This document shows positions 13,125-21,535 of a stretch of DNA of 64,000 nt, one piece after another. The notes under the pieces are model-generated. The model was given only the letters and a program-made list of their open reading frames with translations, had not been told where the DNA came from and ran no database searches. The position numbers and the translations under genes are program-made. The stretch comes from Bradyrhizobium cosmicum (lineage in GTDB: Bacteria; Pseudomonadota; Alphaproteobacteria; Rhizobiales; Xanthobacteraceae), in contig NZ_CP041656.2 in assembly GCF_007290395.2 (NCBI RefSeq), positions 2,666,001-2,730,000 of the forward strand, read 5' to 3'. Position 1 is the stretch's first letter. Each line of letters begins with the position of its first letter.

Positions 13125-14021
13125 ATGAAGACTGATCTGAACGACTTTGCCTATTTCGCCGAGGTGGTCGGGCACGGCGGCTTTGCTGCCGCCGGACGGG
13201 CCTTGCGCGAGCCCAAGTCAAAGCTCAGCCGGCGGATTGCCGGGCTGGAAGAGCGCCTGGGCCTGCGCCTCATCGAACGATCGAGCCGCCGCTTTCGCGT
13301 CACCGAAGTAGGGCAGGCCTTCTACGAGCGCTGTCGTGCGATCCTGGCCGAAGCCGAACAGGCCGAGGCGCTGGTGACGCAAGCGCAGGCCGAACCCCAT
13401 GGCCGCATTCGCTTCAGTTGCCCGACCGGCATGGTCGCGGAAATCTTCGGGCTCACGTCGAACTTCCTGATCCGCTATCCCAAGGTTCGCCTGCAACTCG
13501 TCGCCATCGACCGGCCGGTCGACCTGATTGAAGAGCGGATCGATGTGGCTCTGCGCGTTCGTTCCGTCCTTGTCGGGGATGCGGCGCTCACCATGCGGTC
13601 GCTGGGGACGTCCACGCGCATCCTGGTCGCGAGCCCGCAATTGGCAAGCCGGCTGCGAACCCTGGATGATTTGAACGCGCTTCCGACGCTGGCGACTTCA
13701 GATGAGGACAATCTGGTCGAATGGCATCTGGAGACGGACGACGGGCGCGCTCGCGTCGTCAAACACGAACCACGCATGGGTTGCGGTGACTTTGGCGCGG
13801 TGCGGGATGCGGCGGTCGCCGGCCTCGGTATTGCGCTGTTGCCGGATCACCTCTGCCGGGAGGCGCTCGGGCAAGGTAAGCTCGTCCATGTGCTCTCGGA
13901 ATGGCGCGGTCAACGCGGCCTGGTGCATCTCGTCTTCACGACCCGACGAGGCCTGCCGCGGGCGGTCCGCGCGCTGATCGATCATCTGGCGGCCGGCTTT
14001 TCCAAGACGTTGGTTTCGTAG
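13125..14021 (+). CDS. LysR-family transcriptional regulator
   Basis: A 298-residue LTTR. The N-terminal winged helix (residues 1-60) reads MKTDLNDFAYFAEVVGHGGF and continues LREPKSKLSRRIAGLEERLG; the C-terminal part is a substrate-binding-like effector domain. The start at 13125 follows GAGGA. It probably controls the divergent SDR gene and itself through the palindrome at 13065-13115. The TAG stop (14019-14021) is part of the following intergenic repeat. Confidence 0.92.
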   Translation: MKTDLNDFAYFAEVVGHGGFAAAGRALREPKSKLSRRIAGLEERLGLRLIERSSRRFRVTEVGQAFYERCRAILAEAEQAEALVTQAQAEPHGRIRFSCPTGMVAEIFGLTSNFLIRYPKVRLQLVAIDRPVDLIEERIDVALRVRSVLVGDAALTMRSLGTSTRILVASPQLASRLRTLDDLNALPTLATSDEDNLVEWHLETDDGRARVVKHEPRMGCGDFGAVRDAAVAGLGIALLPDHLCREALGQGKLVHVLSEWRGQRGLVHLVFTTRRGLPRAVRALIDHLAAGFSKTLVS

Positions 14022-14108
14022 GGTGGATTAGCCGAAGGCGTAATCCACCTCTTTGCCAACCGAGCGGACTGAGACGTGGTGGATTACGCTTCGCTAATCC
14101 ACCCTACG
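14017..14108. repeat. Intergenic inverted repeat, GTAGGGTGGATTAGC family, copy 2
   Basis: The arms are cgtagggtggattagccgaa and (inverted) cgcttcgctaatccaccctacg, with an inner pair GTAATCCACC / GGTGGATTAC. It lies between the converging LysR and GGDEF genes, and the LysR stop codon overlaps its first bases. Confidence 0.92.
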
Positions 14109-14112
14109 CAGC

Positions 14113-15333
14113 TCAGGCGGCGACGCTGGTCTCATTCGTGGCGCGCTTGCTGCCGGCCTGAAGCCGGCGCAGCGCGGTCAGGTTCAGATCGATCGAAGCC
14201 AGGCAGCAGCGAGACTTGCCGCTGGATTTCGCCTCGTAGAGGGCTCCATCCGCCACCGCAAGCAGCTCGGCCACCTGGGAGCCATGATCCGGTGACAGCG
14301 CAATGCCCACGCTCGCACCAACACTGGCGCGGGTCTCGCCATCGAGCTGATAGGGCGCCCCGATCTCGCCGACGATGCGTTGTCCCATCGCCAGCGCCTG
14401 CTCGGCTGTGACGTTTTCAACGAGCGCGACAAATTCGTCGCCGCCCATCCGCGCAATTGCCGCGCTCTCCGGCACTGCCTTGCGCAGTCGCTCGGCGGCT
14501 CCCTTGAGCACCCGATCGCCGGCTCCATGTCCGAACGTGTCGTTGATCGGCTTGAACTCGTCGAGATCCACGAAGAACAGGGCAACAGGGCGGTCCTCAC
14601 GACTGGATTGCGCGATCTTCGCCTCCAGCGCGTCGATGAATCCCGCGCGGTTCAGCAGACCCGTGAGCGCGTCATGGTGCGCGCGATGGCTGTTCTCGCG
14701 CTCGGCCCGCATGGTCGTGATCAGCATCCTGTTGAGCCGGAAGGCCGCGCCCGCCATTGCCGCGAGATACATCGGGATCTGATAGATCATGATGTAGAGC
14801 ATCGGCTCGCCGAGAAGAGCGATGTACACGGCGACGGGGCCGAGGCTGATCAGCATCATGAGTCCTGCAAATCGTGGCGCGCCGAAATTGCGGAAGCAGA
14901 TGCCGCCGATCATGGCCGCCGTGGACATCGAGGCGAGCATCGCGACCAGCCAGTCGCCGCTGCTGATGCTCGCGATAGCGCCCAGTCCGAGGCTGAGACT
15001 CCAGGCCATCGAGAGCAAGAGATGAAGATCGGTCGGGGTGGGCCGGTGCAGCCGGATCGCGCGATGCGCCGCGACCAGAACCGCGAGGCGCGCAAGGCAA
15101 ATCATCAGTTCGAGCACGAACCAGGCGACAAGCAGCCCGGTCTGCAGCCGATACGCGATGATCGCCGCGATCGCGACCGAATTGATGGCGCCGCCCGCGA
15201 AGATCGGGACCGCACCGAAGAGTTGGGAGATGAGGGCTGCGCGAATGTCGCCCGGCACGTCGGGGCCGACATCCGTCAACCAACGCATCAATCGCCAGCG
15301 CGGCAAGCTGTATCGTCCGCCTTCGGACCGCAT
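14113..15333 (-). CDS. Membrane-bound diguanylate cyclase (GGDEF domain)
   Basis: The 406-residue protein has an N-terminal half of six or more hydrophobic segments (about residues 25-200) and a C-terminal GGDEF domain (about 225-385) with intact ARMGGDEF, so it should make c-di-GMP from GTP. The RxxD inhibitory site that normally lies five residues upstream is absent (ESAA instead), so product feedback is probably missing. The frame is open from 15459. I chose 15333 because an AAGGGG lies upstream; an alternative is 15288. The signal sensed by the membrane part is unknown. Confidence 0.85.
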   Translation of the reverse strand: MRSEGGRYSLPRWRLMRWLTDVGPDVPGDIRAALISQLFGAVPIFAGGAINSVAIAAIIAYRLQTGLLVAWFVLELMICLARLAVLVAAHRAIRLHRPTPTDLHLLLSMAWSLSLGLGAIASISSGDWLVAMLASMSTAAMIGGICFRNFGAPRFAGLMMLISLGPVAVYIALLGEPMLYIMIYQIPMYLAAMAGAAFRLNRMLITTMRAERENSHRAHHDALTGLLNRAGFIDALEAKIAQSSREDRPVALFFVDLDEFKPINDTFGHGAGDRVLKGAAERLRKAVPESAAIARMGGDEFVALVENVTAEQALAMGQRIVGEIGAPYQLDGETRASVGASVGIALSPDHGSQVAELLAVADGALYEAKSSGKSRCCLASIDLNLTALRRLQAGSKRATNETSVAA

Positions 15334-15491
15334 CCCAGAGCATCCCCTTCTCTTGCGGATGACCAAAGACGAGGGGGTGCTAAGGCCGCCTTTACAGACC
15401 CGCCTGATCGCGATCCGTGCTTGATGGAAGGTAAATTCGATGAGGGCTCGCCACGACATGCCCGCGGTCGCGCCGGCTGTGCGCTTCGTCA

Positions 15492-15605
15492 GTAGGGTAG
15501 ATTAGCGAAGCGTAATCCACCTCCTTGCTAGGCGGGCGGACAGAGAGGTGGTGGATTACGCTCGCGGACTGCGCTTTGCGCAGCCGCGGGCTAATACACC
15601 CTACT
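15492..15605. repeat. Intergenic inverted repeat, GTAGGGTGGATTAGC family, copy 3 (with extra segment)
   Basis: The arms are gtagggtagattagcgaagc and (inverted) ...gggctaatacaccctac. About 20 extra bases around ctcgcggactgcgctttgcg are inserted in the right half, forming a further small hairpin. The stop codon of the adjacent minus-strand gene (15604) lies in the repeat edge. Confidence 0.85.
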
Positions 15606-16353
15606 ATCGCCCGAGCTGGACCTCGCGTTGGACCTCTATCCATGTCGCCCTTGCCACCGCCAGCAGCCTGCCGCCCTCGTCATGCGCAGCAGCCTCGGCG
15701 GTGCGCTTGCGGCCGTCGCGGCCGGTGGACCAGGCGGTGATGATGCAGCGCTCGCCGGGACGAGGCCTTGCCTCGATCCGGGCCGACATCCGGCCCAGCA
15801 GGAGTGGGGCCTTGTCGAAGCCGTCGCTTTCCTGGTTGTAGTTGCAGGCATAGCCGGTGGGGCAATCGAGCGCCGACCAGAGAAACTCGTCGGCGACGAG
15901 GCCGTCGTCGGCGGCCAGCGTCGGATCGGGTGTCCAGCTCGCCGCGAGAACGGCGTTCCGTGAATGACGTCCGAGCGGTCCGGCGAAGATGCGCAGGCCG
16001 TCGCCCTTGGCCCGCGCGGGGCCGCAGACGAAACAGGTCGGCAGCGGATGTTCGTGCGGCTTCACCGGCGTCAATAGCTCGGCGGCGCAGGCTTCCTCGA
16101 AACTGGCTGTCTCCACGCGCGCGAGCTCCAAGCCCGCCGCCCGCCCGGTCGCGACGACCTTTGCGCCGTCGCGAAGCTCCCACGCGCCGTCGCCGGTCGC
16201 GATCGCATCGAGCGATGTGTCCAGCGGCGGCGGGGCGCGCAGCGTCACTTCCGCAGCCCCGGGAATATGCCGGGCGAGCCGGCCGCAGACATAACCGCCA
16301 TTGCCGGAGTTCGGGGGACCGCAATAGCGCTTGTCGATGATGATCTCGGTCAA
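15604..16353 (-). CDS. Uncharacterised protein, possible hotdog-fold thioesterase
   Basis: A 249-residue protein. It contains a CFVCGPARAKGDGLRIFAGP motif, and the C-terminal pattern GRLLAVARATWIEVQ resembles the last strand of thioesterase-superfamily hotdog domains. The overall size would allow two hotdog repeats. No catalytic residues can be assigned with confidence and the substrate is unknown. Its TAG stop comes from the adjoining repeat. It may be a separate unit or follow the quinone oxidoreductase gene (37-base gap). Confidence 0.6.
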   Translation of the reverse strand: MTEIIIDKRYCGPPNSGNGGYVCGRLARHIPGAAEVTLRAPPPLDTSLDAIATGDGAWELRDGAKVVATGRAAGLELARVETASFEEACAAELLTPVKPHEHPLPTCFVCGPARAKGDGLRIFAGPLGRHSRNAVLAASWTPDPTLAADDGLVADEFLWSALDCPTGYACNYNQESDGFDKAPLLLGRMSARIEARPRPGERCIITAWSTGRDGRKRTAEAAAHDEGGRLLAVARATWIEVQREVQLGR

Positions 16354-16389
16354 CGGTTGACTGCCTCTTCTGTCGTCGCCTCACGCACT

Positions 16390-17370
16390 TTATCTGATCT
16401 TGAGGACAATTCTTCCCTGAACCATGCGATTGGCGACGGCTTGCATGGCTTCGGTGGCCTCGTCCAAGGGGAGGATGCGATCGATATGCGGGCGGATTTT
16501 TCCTTGAGCCAGTAACTGCACCAGCGCATCGTTCATGCGCGCGGCTTCCGTGGAGAATTTTTCCGCCCAGGCGCCGACGAAGACGCCGATGATGGAATAA
16601 TTCTTCAGGAGCGGCAGGTTCATCGGGATCGAGGGAACCTCGCCGCTGGTGAAGCCGATCGGCATCAGCCGTCCACCCCACTTCATCAGTCGGGCGATCT
16701 GCTCGAAGATCGCACCGCCGACATTGTCGAAGCCGATATCGATGCCGTCTCCCGATGTGATCGACTTGATCCGGTCGCGCAGATCCTCGCTGCGATAGTT
16801 GACGACATCGCTGGCGCCGTAGTCGCGCACCAGGGCGGCCTTGTCGTCGGACCCGACCCCGGCGATGACGCGCAGGCCCAGATGGCGGCCGAGGTCGACG
16901 GCGGCGAGGCCCACCCCGCCGGCAGCGCCGGTGACAAGCAGCGTTTCGCCGTGTTTGGCCCGGGCCCGCTCGACCAGCGCATAGTAGGCCGTGCCGTAAT
17001 TGTGCAGCACCGTCGCCGCGGCTTCGAACGCGACGCCATCGGGCAGAAGCACGCTCTTCGATGCCTTGGCTGTCATCCGTTCGGCGTAGCCGCCGGTCCA
17101 GCTGCTGCAGGCCACGCGATCGCCGGGCCGGAAGGCCGTGACCTTGTCGCCGATTGCGACGACGATTCCGGACGCTTCCGTCCCGGGCACGAAGGGGGTC
17201 GGCGGCCGCATCTGGTACAGGCCCGAGACCATCAGTTGGTCCATGAAGCTCACGGAGGCCGCATGGACGTCGATGAGAATCTCGTCGGCGGCCGGCTTCG
17301 GCTCGTCGATCTCGCCGAGGCGCAAATCGCTGGGGCCAGTGAACGACTTGCAGAGAACCGCTTTCATCAT
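16390..17370 (-). CDS. Zinc-less NADPH:quinone oxidoreductase (MDR superfamily)
   Basis: A 326-residue medium-chain reductase. The N-terminal GroES-like domain contains PFVPGTEASGIVVAIGDKV. The Rossmann domain has the cofactor motif TGAAGGVGLAA (about residues 145-155). Structural and catalytic zinc ligands are missing, as in quinone oxidoreductases and enoyl reductases. Its start overlaps the stop of the PAS-HTH regulator gene by four bases (ATGA), so the two are translationally coupled in one operon with the MddA-like gene. Confidence 0.88.
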   Translation of the reverse strand: MMKAVLCKSFTGPSDLRLGEIDEPKPAADEILIDVHAASVSFMDQLMVSGLYQMRPPTPFVPGTEASGIVVAIGDKVTAFRPGDRVACSSWTGGYAERMTAKASKSVLLPDGVAFEAAATVLHNYGTAYYALVERARAKHGETLLVTGAAGGVGLAAVDLGRHLGLRVIAGVGSDDKAALVRDYGASDVVNYRSEDLRDRIKSITSGDGIDIGFDNVGGAIFEQIARLMKWGGRLMPIGFTSGEVPSIPMNLPLLKNYSIIGVFVGAWAEKFSTEAARMNDALVQLLAQGKIRPHIDRILPLDEATEAMQAVANRMVQGRIVLKIR

Positions 17371-18044
17371 GACTCTCCCATGTCTCTCAGCGGCGTCGCA
17401 TATCCCGCGACGAGCTTGACGAAATCGGCCTGCCGCGCGGTGCCGGTCTTTTCAAACAGGCGGCGGACATGCGTCCTGACCGTCGTCGCGGCCACGCCGA
17501 GTGCCGCGGCCACTTCGGGAATGCCGCCGAGTTCGACGATCGCGAGCAGCACGCGCAGCTCGGTCGGCGTCAATCTGAACGCGTCGCGCAGCGCATCCGA
17601 GCGAGGTGGTATCGTCAGCGCCACCTTGCGGACAAACACTGCGGCGACGGCGCGGTAGGCAGCCCCCGCACGTCGGCGTGGGCCTGACGTCAGCGGCAAG
17701 ACGTGGGCGATGTGGCGCGCCCCGTCCACGCCGACCATCGGGATGGCGCTTTCGCGGGTGCCCGCGGCTGCATCGCCGCGGCCGCACGCCGCGAAGGCCT
17801 GCCGCAACCGATGCGTGACCATGGGATCGCAGGCCATCAGTTGCCCGCGGATCTCCAGCAGGACGTTGTACGCATCCAGCATGGCCCGCCCGGCGGCATT
17901 GGTGTGAATGAGACGTCCGTCCGCATCGACGAGATAGAGGCTGGCGTCGAGACCATCGAGGGTGTCGGCGAATGCAGCGGCGTCCGCGGCTTCCGGTTCG
18001 GGCGTTCGGGCGGCCGCGAGCGTGCGGCATGGCACAACGTTCAT
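17367..18044 (-). CDS. PAS and LuxR-type helix-turn-helix regulator
   Basis: A 225-residue protein. A PAS-like segment (about residues 30-75: LDASLYLVDADGRLIHTNAA) is followed by a C-terminal HTH of the LuxR/FixJ type (LTPTELRVLLAIVELGG, then TVRTHVRRLFEKTGT). It lacks a receiver domain. The start at 18044 overlaps the end of the MddA-like gene (ATGA), and its own stop overlaps the next gene's start in the same way. It probably regulates this operon in response to a small molecule or redox signal. The same frame is open far upstream, but that part is out-of-frame sequence of the preceding gene. Confidence 0.82.
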   Translation of the reverse strand: MNVVPCRTLAAARTPEPEAADAAAFADTLDGLDASLYLVDADGRLIHTNAAGRAMLDAYNVLLEIRGQLMACDPMVTHRLRQAFAACGRGDAAAGTRESAIPMVGVDGARHIAHVLPLTSGPRRRAGAAYRAVAAVFVRKVALTIPPRSDALRDAFRLTPTELRVLLAIVELGGIPEVAAALGVAATTVRTHVRRLFEKTGTARQADFVKLVAGYATPLRDMGES

Positions 18045-18832
18045 TGCGGCGCTCCGGCAGGCCGCGGCGACGGGCGCTCGTCGCTGCGGCGGCGACCGAA
18101 CAGACGCGGCACCAGCATGGGAACGCGCCGGCGATACTCCTGGTAGGTCGCGCCGAACGCGGCGATCAGGTCCCGTTCCTCGAACTGCAGCGCGACCAGG
18201 ATGTAGGCCGTGTTGGCGATGGCGAACAGCAGATGGCCGGCGGTCATCTCGGGCGTGCCCCAGAACGCGAGCAGGAAGCCCAGCATGAGCGGATGGCGCA
18301 CGATCTTGTAAAGCAGCGGGGTCTTGAAGGATTGACCTGGCATCTCGGTGCCGCGGAGCGCGACGAAAGCCTGGCGCAGGCCGAACAGGTCGAAATGATC
18401 GATCATGTGGGTCGAGGCAAACGCGATCAGCCAGCCGAGCCAGTGGACGCCGATCAGCAGCCAGGCCGCAATTCCGTGGACCTGCCAGACCGGAGCCGGG
18501 ATCGGGCGCCACTGCCAGAACAGCAGCAGGAGGATCAGGCTGGAGAGCAGCACATAGGTGCTGCGCTCGCAGGCGGGTGGGAGGAATTGGGTCAACCATC
18601 GTTTGAAGGATGCGCGCGCCATCACGCTGTGCTGGATTGCAAACAGGCTCATCAGCAGCAGGTTGACGACGATGGCCTCGCCCGGATTTGCGGCAGCACC
18701 GACGTCGATCGGCGTGTCGATCGACTTGGGCACGACATAGTTGCCGACGAAACCGAGCGCATAGAGAAATGAAGCGGTGAAGATGCCATAGCTCACGATG
18801 GCGTAGAGCAGGATTGCGAGGCGCGCGACCAT
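18041..18832 (-). CDS. mddA: Methanethiol S-methyltransferase-like membrane protein (MddA / NnrU family)
   Basis: The 263-residue integral membrane protein has five or six hydrophobic helices. Features of the MddA/NnrU branch of the isoprenylcysteine methyltransferase superfamily are GFVGNYVVPKSID, IQHSVMAR, ERSTYVLLSSL, MIDHFDLFGLRQ, IVRHPLMLGFLLAFW and EERDLIAAFG...YRRRVPML. MddA methylates methanethiol to dimethyl sulfide with SAM. The exact substrate here is inferred from similarity I recall. It is the first gene of a three-gene unit and is divergent from a SARP-hydrolase fusion. Confidence 0.75.
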   Translation of the reverse strand: MVARLAILLYAIVSYGIFTASFLYALGFVGNYVVPKSIDTPIDVGAAANPGEAIVVNLLLMSLFAIQHSVMARASFKRWLTQFLPPACERSTYVLLSSLILLLLFWQWRPIPAPVWQVHGIAAWLLIGVHWLGWLIAFASTHMIDHFDLFGLRQAFVALRGTEMPGQSFKTPLLYKIVRHPLMLGFLLAFWGTPEMTAGHLLFAIANTAYILVALQFEERDLIAAFGATYQEYRRRVPMLVPRLFGRRRSDERPSPRPAGAPQ

Positions 18833-18942
18833 GGATTTTCCTATTGTGCCTGATGAGGCGGTGCCGCATGCAGGAGCATGAGTCGCTCGCTGGCGAGCTG
18901 GCTCGATCTGGCCCGAATGTTACCGCTCGACCGTCCCCTGCA

Positions 18943-18957
18943 CGTCCCCCGGGGACG
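18943..18957. promoter_or_regulatory. 15-base palindrome upstream of the SARP-hydrolase gene
   Basis: CGTCCCC-C-GGGGACG is a perfect palindrome 23 bases upstream of the SARP-hydrolase ATG, inside the 148-base gap between divergent genes. A half-site-like CGTCCCC also occurs at about 18932. It is a plausible operator for either local regulator; no direct evidence. Confidence 0.4.
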
Positions 18958-18980
18958 CAGCGAGGGGAGGGAGGATTTTG

Positions 18981-20522
18981 ATGACGGCTTTCTCGCTCGG
19001 GGCGTTCGGGTTCCCCGAGGTCCATGCCGACGGCCGCCCGATCAAGCTGGCCTTGCGCAAGGGTCTTGCGCTGCTGGTTTATCTCGCGGAGGCCAAGGTC
19101 GCCGTGGCACGGGACGTCATTGCCACGCTGCTGTGGCCCGAGACGGACCGCGAGACCGGCCTGGCGCGATTGCGGCGCCTGCTTCACCGCGTCGAGATGA
19201 CGCTGGGCCAGCCGGTGTTCGAGACCGACCGCGCCAGTGTGCGATGGTCTCCGGCGGTCGAACTGACGATCGACTCACATGTGTTCGAGAGCGCCTGTGA
19301 TGCTGGCGACTTCGAGCAGGCCTGCGCGATCTATCGGGGCGACTTCCTCGCCGGCTTCGCCCTGGATGGCTGTTCCGAATTCGAGGACTGGGCGTTCTTC
19401 CGGCGGGAGGCGCTGCGAGGACGGCTCATGCATGCGCTGGAGCGTCTGGTGCAGGACAGGAACGCCGCCGGCGACCATTTTGCCGCGACCGCGCATGCGG
19501 GCCGGCTGGTCGAGCTCGATCCGCTCAGCGAAGTGTATGGCCGGCACCTGATCCGCAGCCTGCTGCTCGCCGGCGACAGAAGCGCGGCGGAACGGCAGCA
19601 TGCGGCACTGACGCGGCGACTGCGGGACGAGCTCGGGGTGGCGCCGGAAGCCGAGACGGAGGCGCTGATGAGCCCCGCGGCGGCGGCGCATGCCGCCCCG
19701 ATGACGCGCTATGTCAAGGGCGCCGGCGTTCATCTGGCCTATCAGACCTATGGCAGCGACCCGCTCGACATCCTGGTCATGCCCGGTTTCGTCTCACATG
19801 TGGAACGCGCCTGGGAGCATCCCGCGAGCCGCGCGTTTCTGGCGTCATTGATGAAGCTTGGGCGCCTGGTCGTTTTCGATCGTCGCGGCATCGGACTGTC
19901 CGACCGGGTCGGATCAGCCCCGGGCATCGACGTCACCGCACAGGATATCGGCACGGTGCTGCGGGCGGCGGATTCGCGCCGCGTCGTGCTGTTCGGCGCA
20001 TCCGAATGCGGGCCTGCCTGCATCAAATTTGCCGTCGATGAGCCGCGTCGCGTGGTCGGGCTCATCTTGTTCGGCGCGCTGGCCAAGGGCTGCTGGTCAC
20101 AGGACTATCCGCACGCGCTGCGCGCCAGCCAGTATGACGCCTGGAGCAAGCATCTCATCACGCAATGGGGCGGCCCGGTCGGGATCGAAGCGTTTGCGCC
20201 GAGCCTGGCCAATGATCCGCAGGCGCGGGCCTGGTGGGCCGGGCTGCTGCGCGCGGCCTCCAGCCCCGGCGGCATCTCCGCCGTGCTGGAGGCGTTTCGC
20301 GACGCCGACGTGCGGCATCTTCTGCCGAAGATCGCCGTGCCGACGCTGGTGCTGCACCGGCGGGACGACAAGGCCGTGCGGATCGCGGCCGGCCGCGATA
20401 TCGCAAGCCGGATCAAAGGTGCGGAGTTCGTCGAGCTCGACGGCAGTGATCACTGGTTCTTTGCGGGGGATCAGGAGCCGGTGCTCGCGGCGATCGGGCG
20501 GTTTATGAAACGCATATTGTAG
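18981..20522 (+). CDS. SARP-type activator fused to an alpha/beta hydrolase domain
   Basis: A 513-residue two-part protein. Residues 1-95 look like an OmpR-type winged helix and 95-235 like the bacterial transcriptional activator (TPR-like) domain of SARP regulators. Residues 240-513 are an alpha/beta hydrolase of the kind found fused to class III adenylate cyclases (VKGAGVHLAYQTYG, VVFDRRGIGLSDRV). The nucleophile stretch is FGASECG, which departs from GxSxG. The Asp (HRRDDKAVR) and His (DGSDHW) are present. It may act as ligand sensor rather than enzyme. The ATG at 18981 follows GGGAGG. The TAG stop is shared with the following repeat. Confidence 0.82.
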   Translation: MTAFSLGAFGFPEVHADGRPIKLALRKGLALLVYLAEAKVAVARDVIATLLWPETDRETGLARLRRLLHRVEMTLGQPVFETDRASVRWSPAVELTIDSHVFESACDAGDFEQACAIYRGDFLAGFALDGCSEFEDWAFFRREALRGRLMHALERLVQDRNAAGDHFAATAHAGRLVELDPLSEVYGRHLIRSLLLAGDRSAAERQHAALTRRLRDELGVAPEAETEALMSPAAAAHAAPMTRYVKGAGVHLAYQTYGSDPLDILVMPGFVSHVERAWEHPASRAFLASLMKLGRLVVFDRRGIGLSDRVGSAPGIDVTAQDIGTVLRAADSRRVVLFGASECGPACIKFAVDEPRRVVGLILFGALAKGCWSQDYPHALRASQYDAWSKHLITQWGGPVGIEAFAPSLANDPQARAWWAGLLRAASSPGGISAVLEAFRDADVRHLLPKIAVPTLVLHRRDDKAVRIAAGRDIASRIKGAEFVELDGSDHWFFAGDQEPVLAAIGRFMKRIL

Positions 20523-20613
20523 GGTTGGCAAAGCGGAGCGTGCCCACCATCTCGATCAACGCGGCCGAGAAAATTTGGTGGGCACGGCGCTGCGCGCCTT
20601 TGCCCACCCTACG
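20519..20613. repeat. Intergenic inverted repeat, GTAGGGTGGGCAAAGCG family, copy 2
   Basis: The arms are gtagggttggcaaagcggag and (inverted) gcctttgcccaccctacg, with inner GTGCCCACC / GGTGGGCAC. It lies between the converging SARP-hydrolase and TetR genes, and the upstream gene's TAG stop is in its first bases. Confidence 0.9.
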
Positions 20614-20623
20614 AAGTACGACC

Positions 20624-21292
20624 TCACACCGCTTCAAGCTGATCCGCCGCGCGCTTCTTCTTCGCCCTGGATTGGCCGAGCAGCGGGCCGGCGGTCAGCG
20701 CTGCCGTATCCGCCACGCCCGGATCGCGCGAGATCATCGCCGCGACGATGGCGCCGTCGATCAACAGCCCGAGCTGATGCGCGAGCACTGCAGGCTCGCT
20801 CGAGCCGAGCTCGCCGGCGAGCTTCTCGATGTGGCCGAGCACGATCTTCTTGTGCTTCAACGCGATGTTGCGGAACTGCTTGGCGTCCTTGTCGTGCTCG
20901 CCGACCGCGTTGATGAAGGGGCAGCCGTAGAAGCGCTCCTGCGCGAACCAGCTCTTCAGCGCCGGAAAGATACGCGTCAGTTTCGCCTGCGCGTCGCCGC
21001 CGCCGTCTTCCATGGCGCCGATGAACCATTCGCGCCACTGCTTGCCTTCGCTCTCCAGCACCGCGTTGACGAGATTGGTCTTGGAGCCGAACAATTTGTA
21101 GAGCGTGGTCTTCGCCGTGCCGGCTTCCTCGATGATCGCGTCGATGCCGGTGGCGTTAATGCCGTTCTTGCAGAACAGATGCGTCGCGGCGCTCAAGAGG
21201 CGCCCGCGCGCGGACTCGTCTTCGCCTGCAAAGGAATGCGGTGAATTGGATGTCTTCTTTGATGATGTCTTGTTCAGTGAGGGCTTGGCCAT
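20624..21292 (-). CDS. TetR/AcrR-family transcriptional regulator
   Basis: A 222-residue TetR-type repressor. After a 28-residue Ser/Lys-rich tail, the HTH domain (about 29-75) reads LLSAATHLFCKNGINATGID and then TAKTTLYKLFGSK. The C-terminal ligand domain contains ERFYGCPFINA. It is divergent from the OsmC gene, and a palindrome near the OsmC start (21491-21504) is a likely binding site, so it probably represses the OsmC/acyl-CoA-dehydrogenase/rhodanese genes. The ligand is unknown. Confidence 0.88.
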   Translation of the reverse strand: MAKPSLNKTSSKKTSNSPHSFAGEDESARGRLLSAATHLFCKNGINATGIDAIIEEAGTAKTTLYKLFGSKTNLVNAVLESEGKQWREWFIGAMEDGGGDAQAKLTRIFPALKSWFAQERFYGCPFINAVGEHDKDAKQFRNIALKHKKIVLGHIEKLAGELGSSEPAVLAHQLGLLIDGAIVAAMISRDPGVADTAALTAGPLLGQSRAKKKRAADQLEAV

Positions 21293-21490
21293 GAGTCCAA
21301 ACTTACCCGCAGCCGCGTCGCCTCAGCAAGCCGCATCTGTTCTGCGCTGAAAAGATTCGCAGGCGGCGGGCCGTCTGCATCGCCATTGAGCAAGCGACCG
21401 CTGATCAATCCGCGGGCAGGGATCGCTAAGCAGCTCCAATGCTTCGCCTTTTGTTTTTGGCCTGCTCTGGCACGCTCCATGCAAGGAAAC

Positions 21491-21504
21491 AGACCGTTCG
21501 GTAT
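21491..21504. promoter_or_regulatory. Candidate TetR operator upstream of the OsmC gene
   Basis: AGACCGTTCGGTAT has the core palindrome ACCG-TT-CGGT, typical of TetR/AcrR half-sites (ACCG/CGGT). It lies about 32 bases before the OsmC ATG, where a bound repressor would block transcription. Confidence 0.5.
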
Positions 21505-21535
21505 CCTGCCGTTTTCCACGGCTGCCAGGGAGAAT

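Noticed and set aside
18045..19187. N-terminal extension of the PAS-HTH regulator frame
   Set aside because: This is out-of-frame sequence of the MddA-like gene; the ATGA overlap at 18041-18044 gives the natural start.
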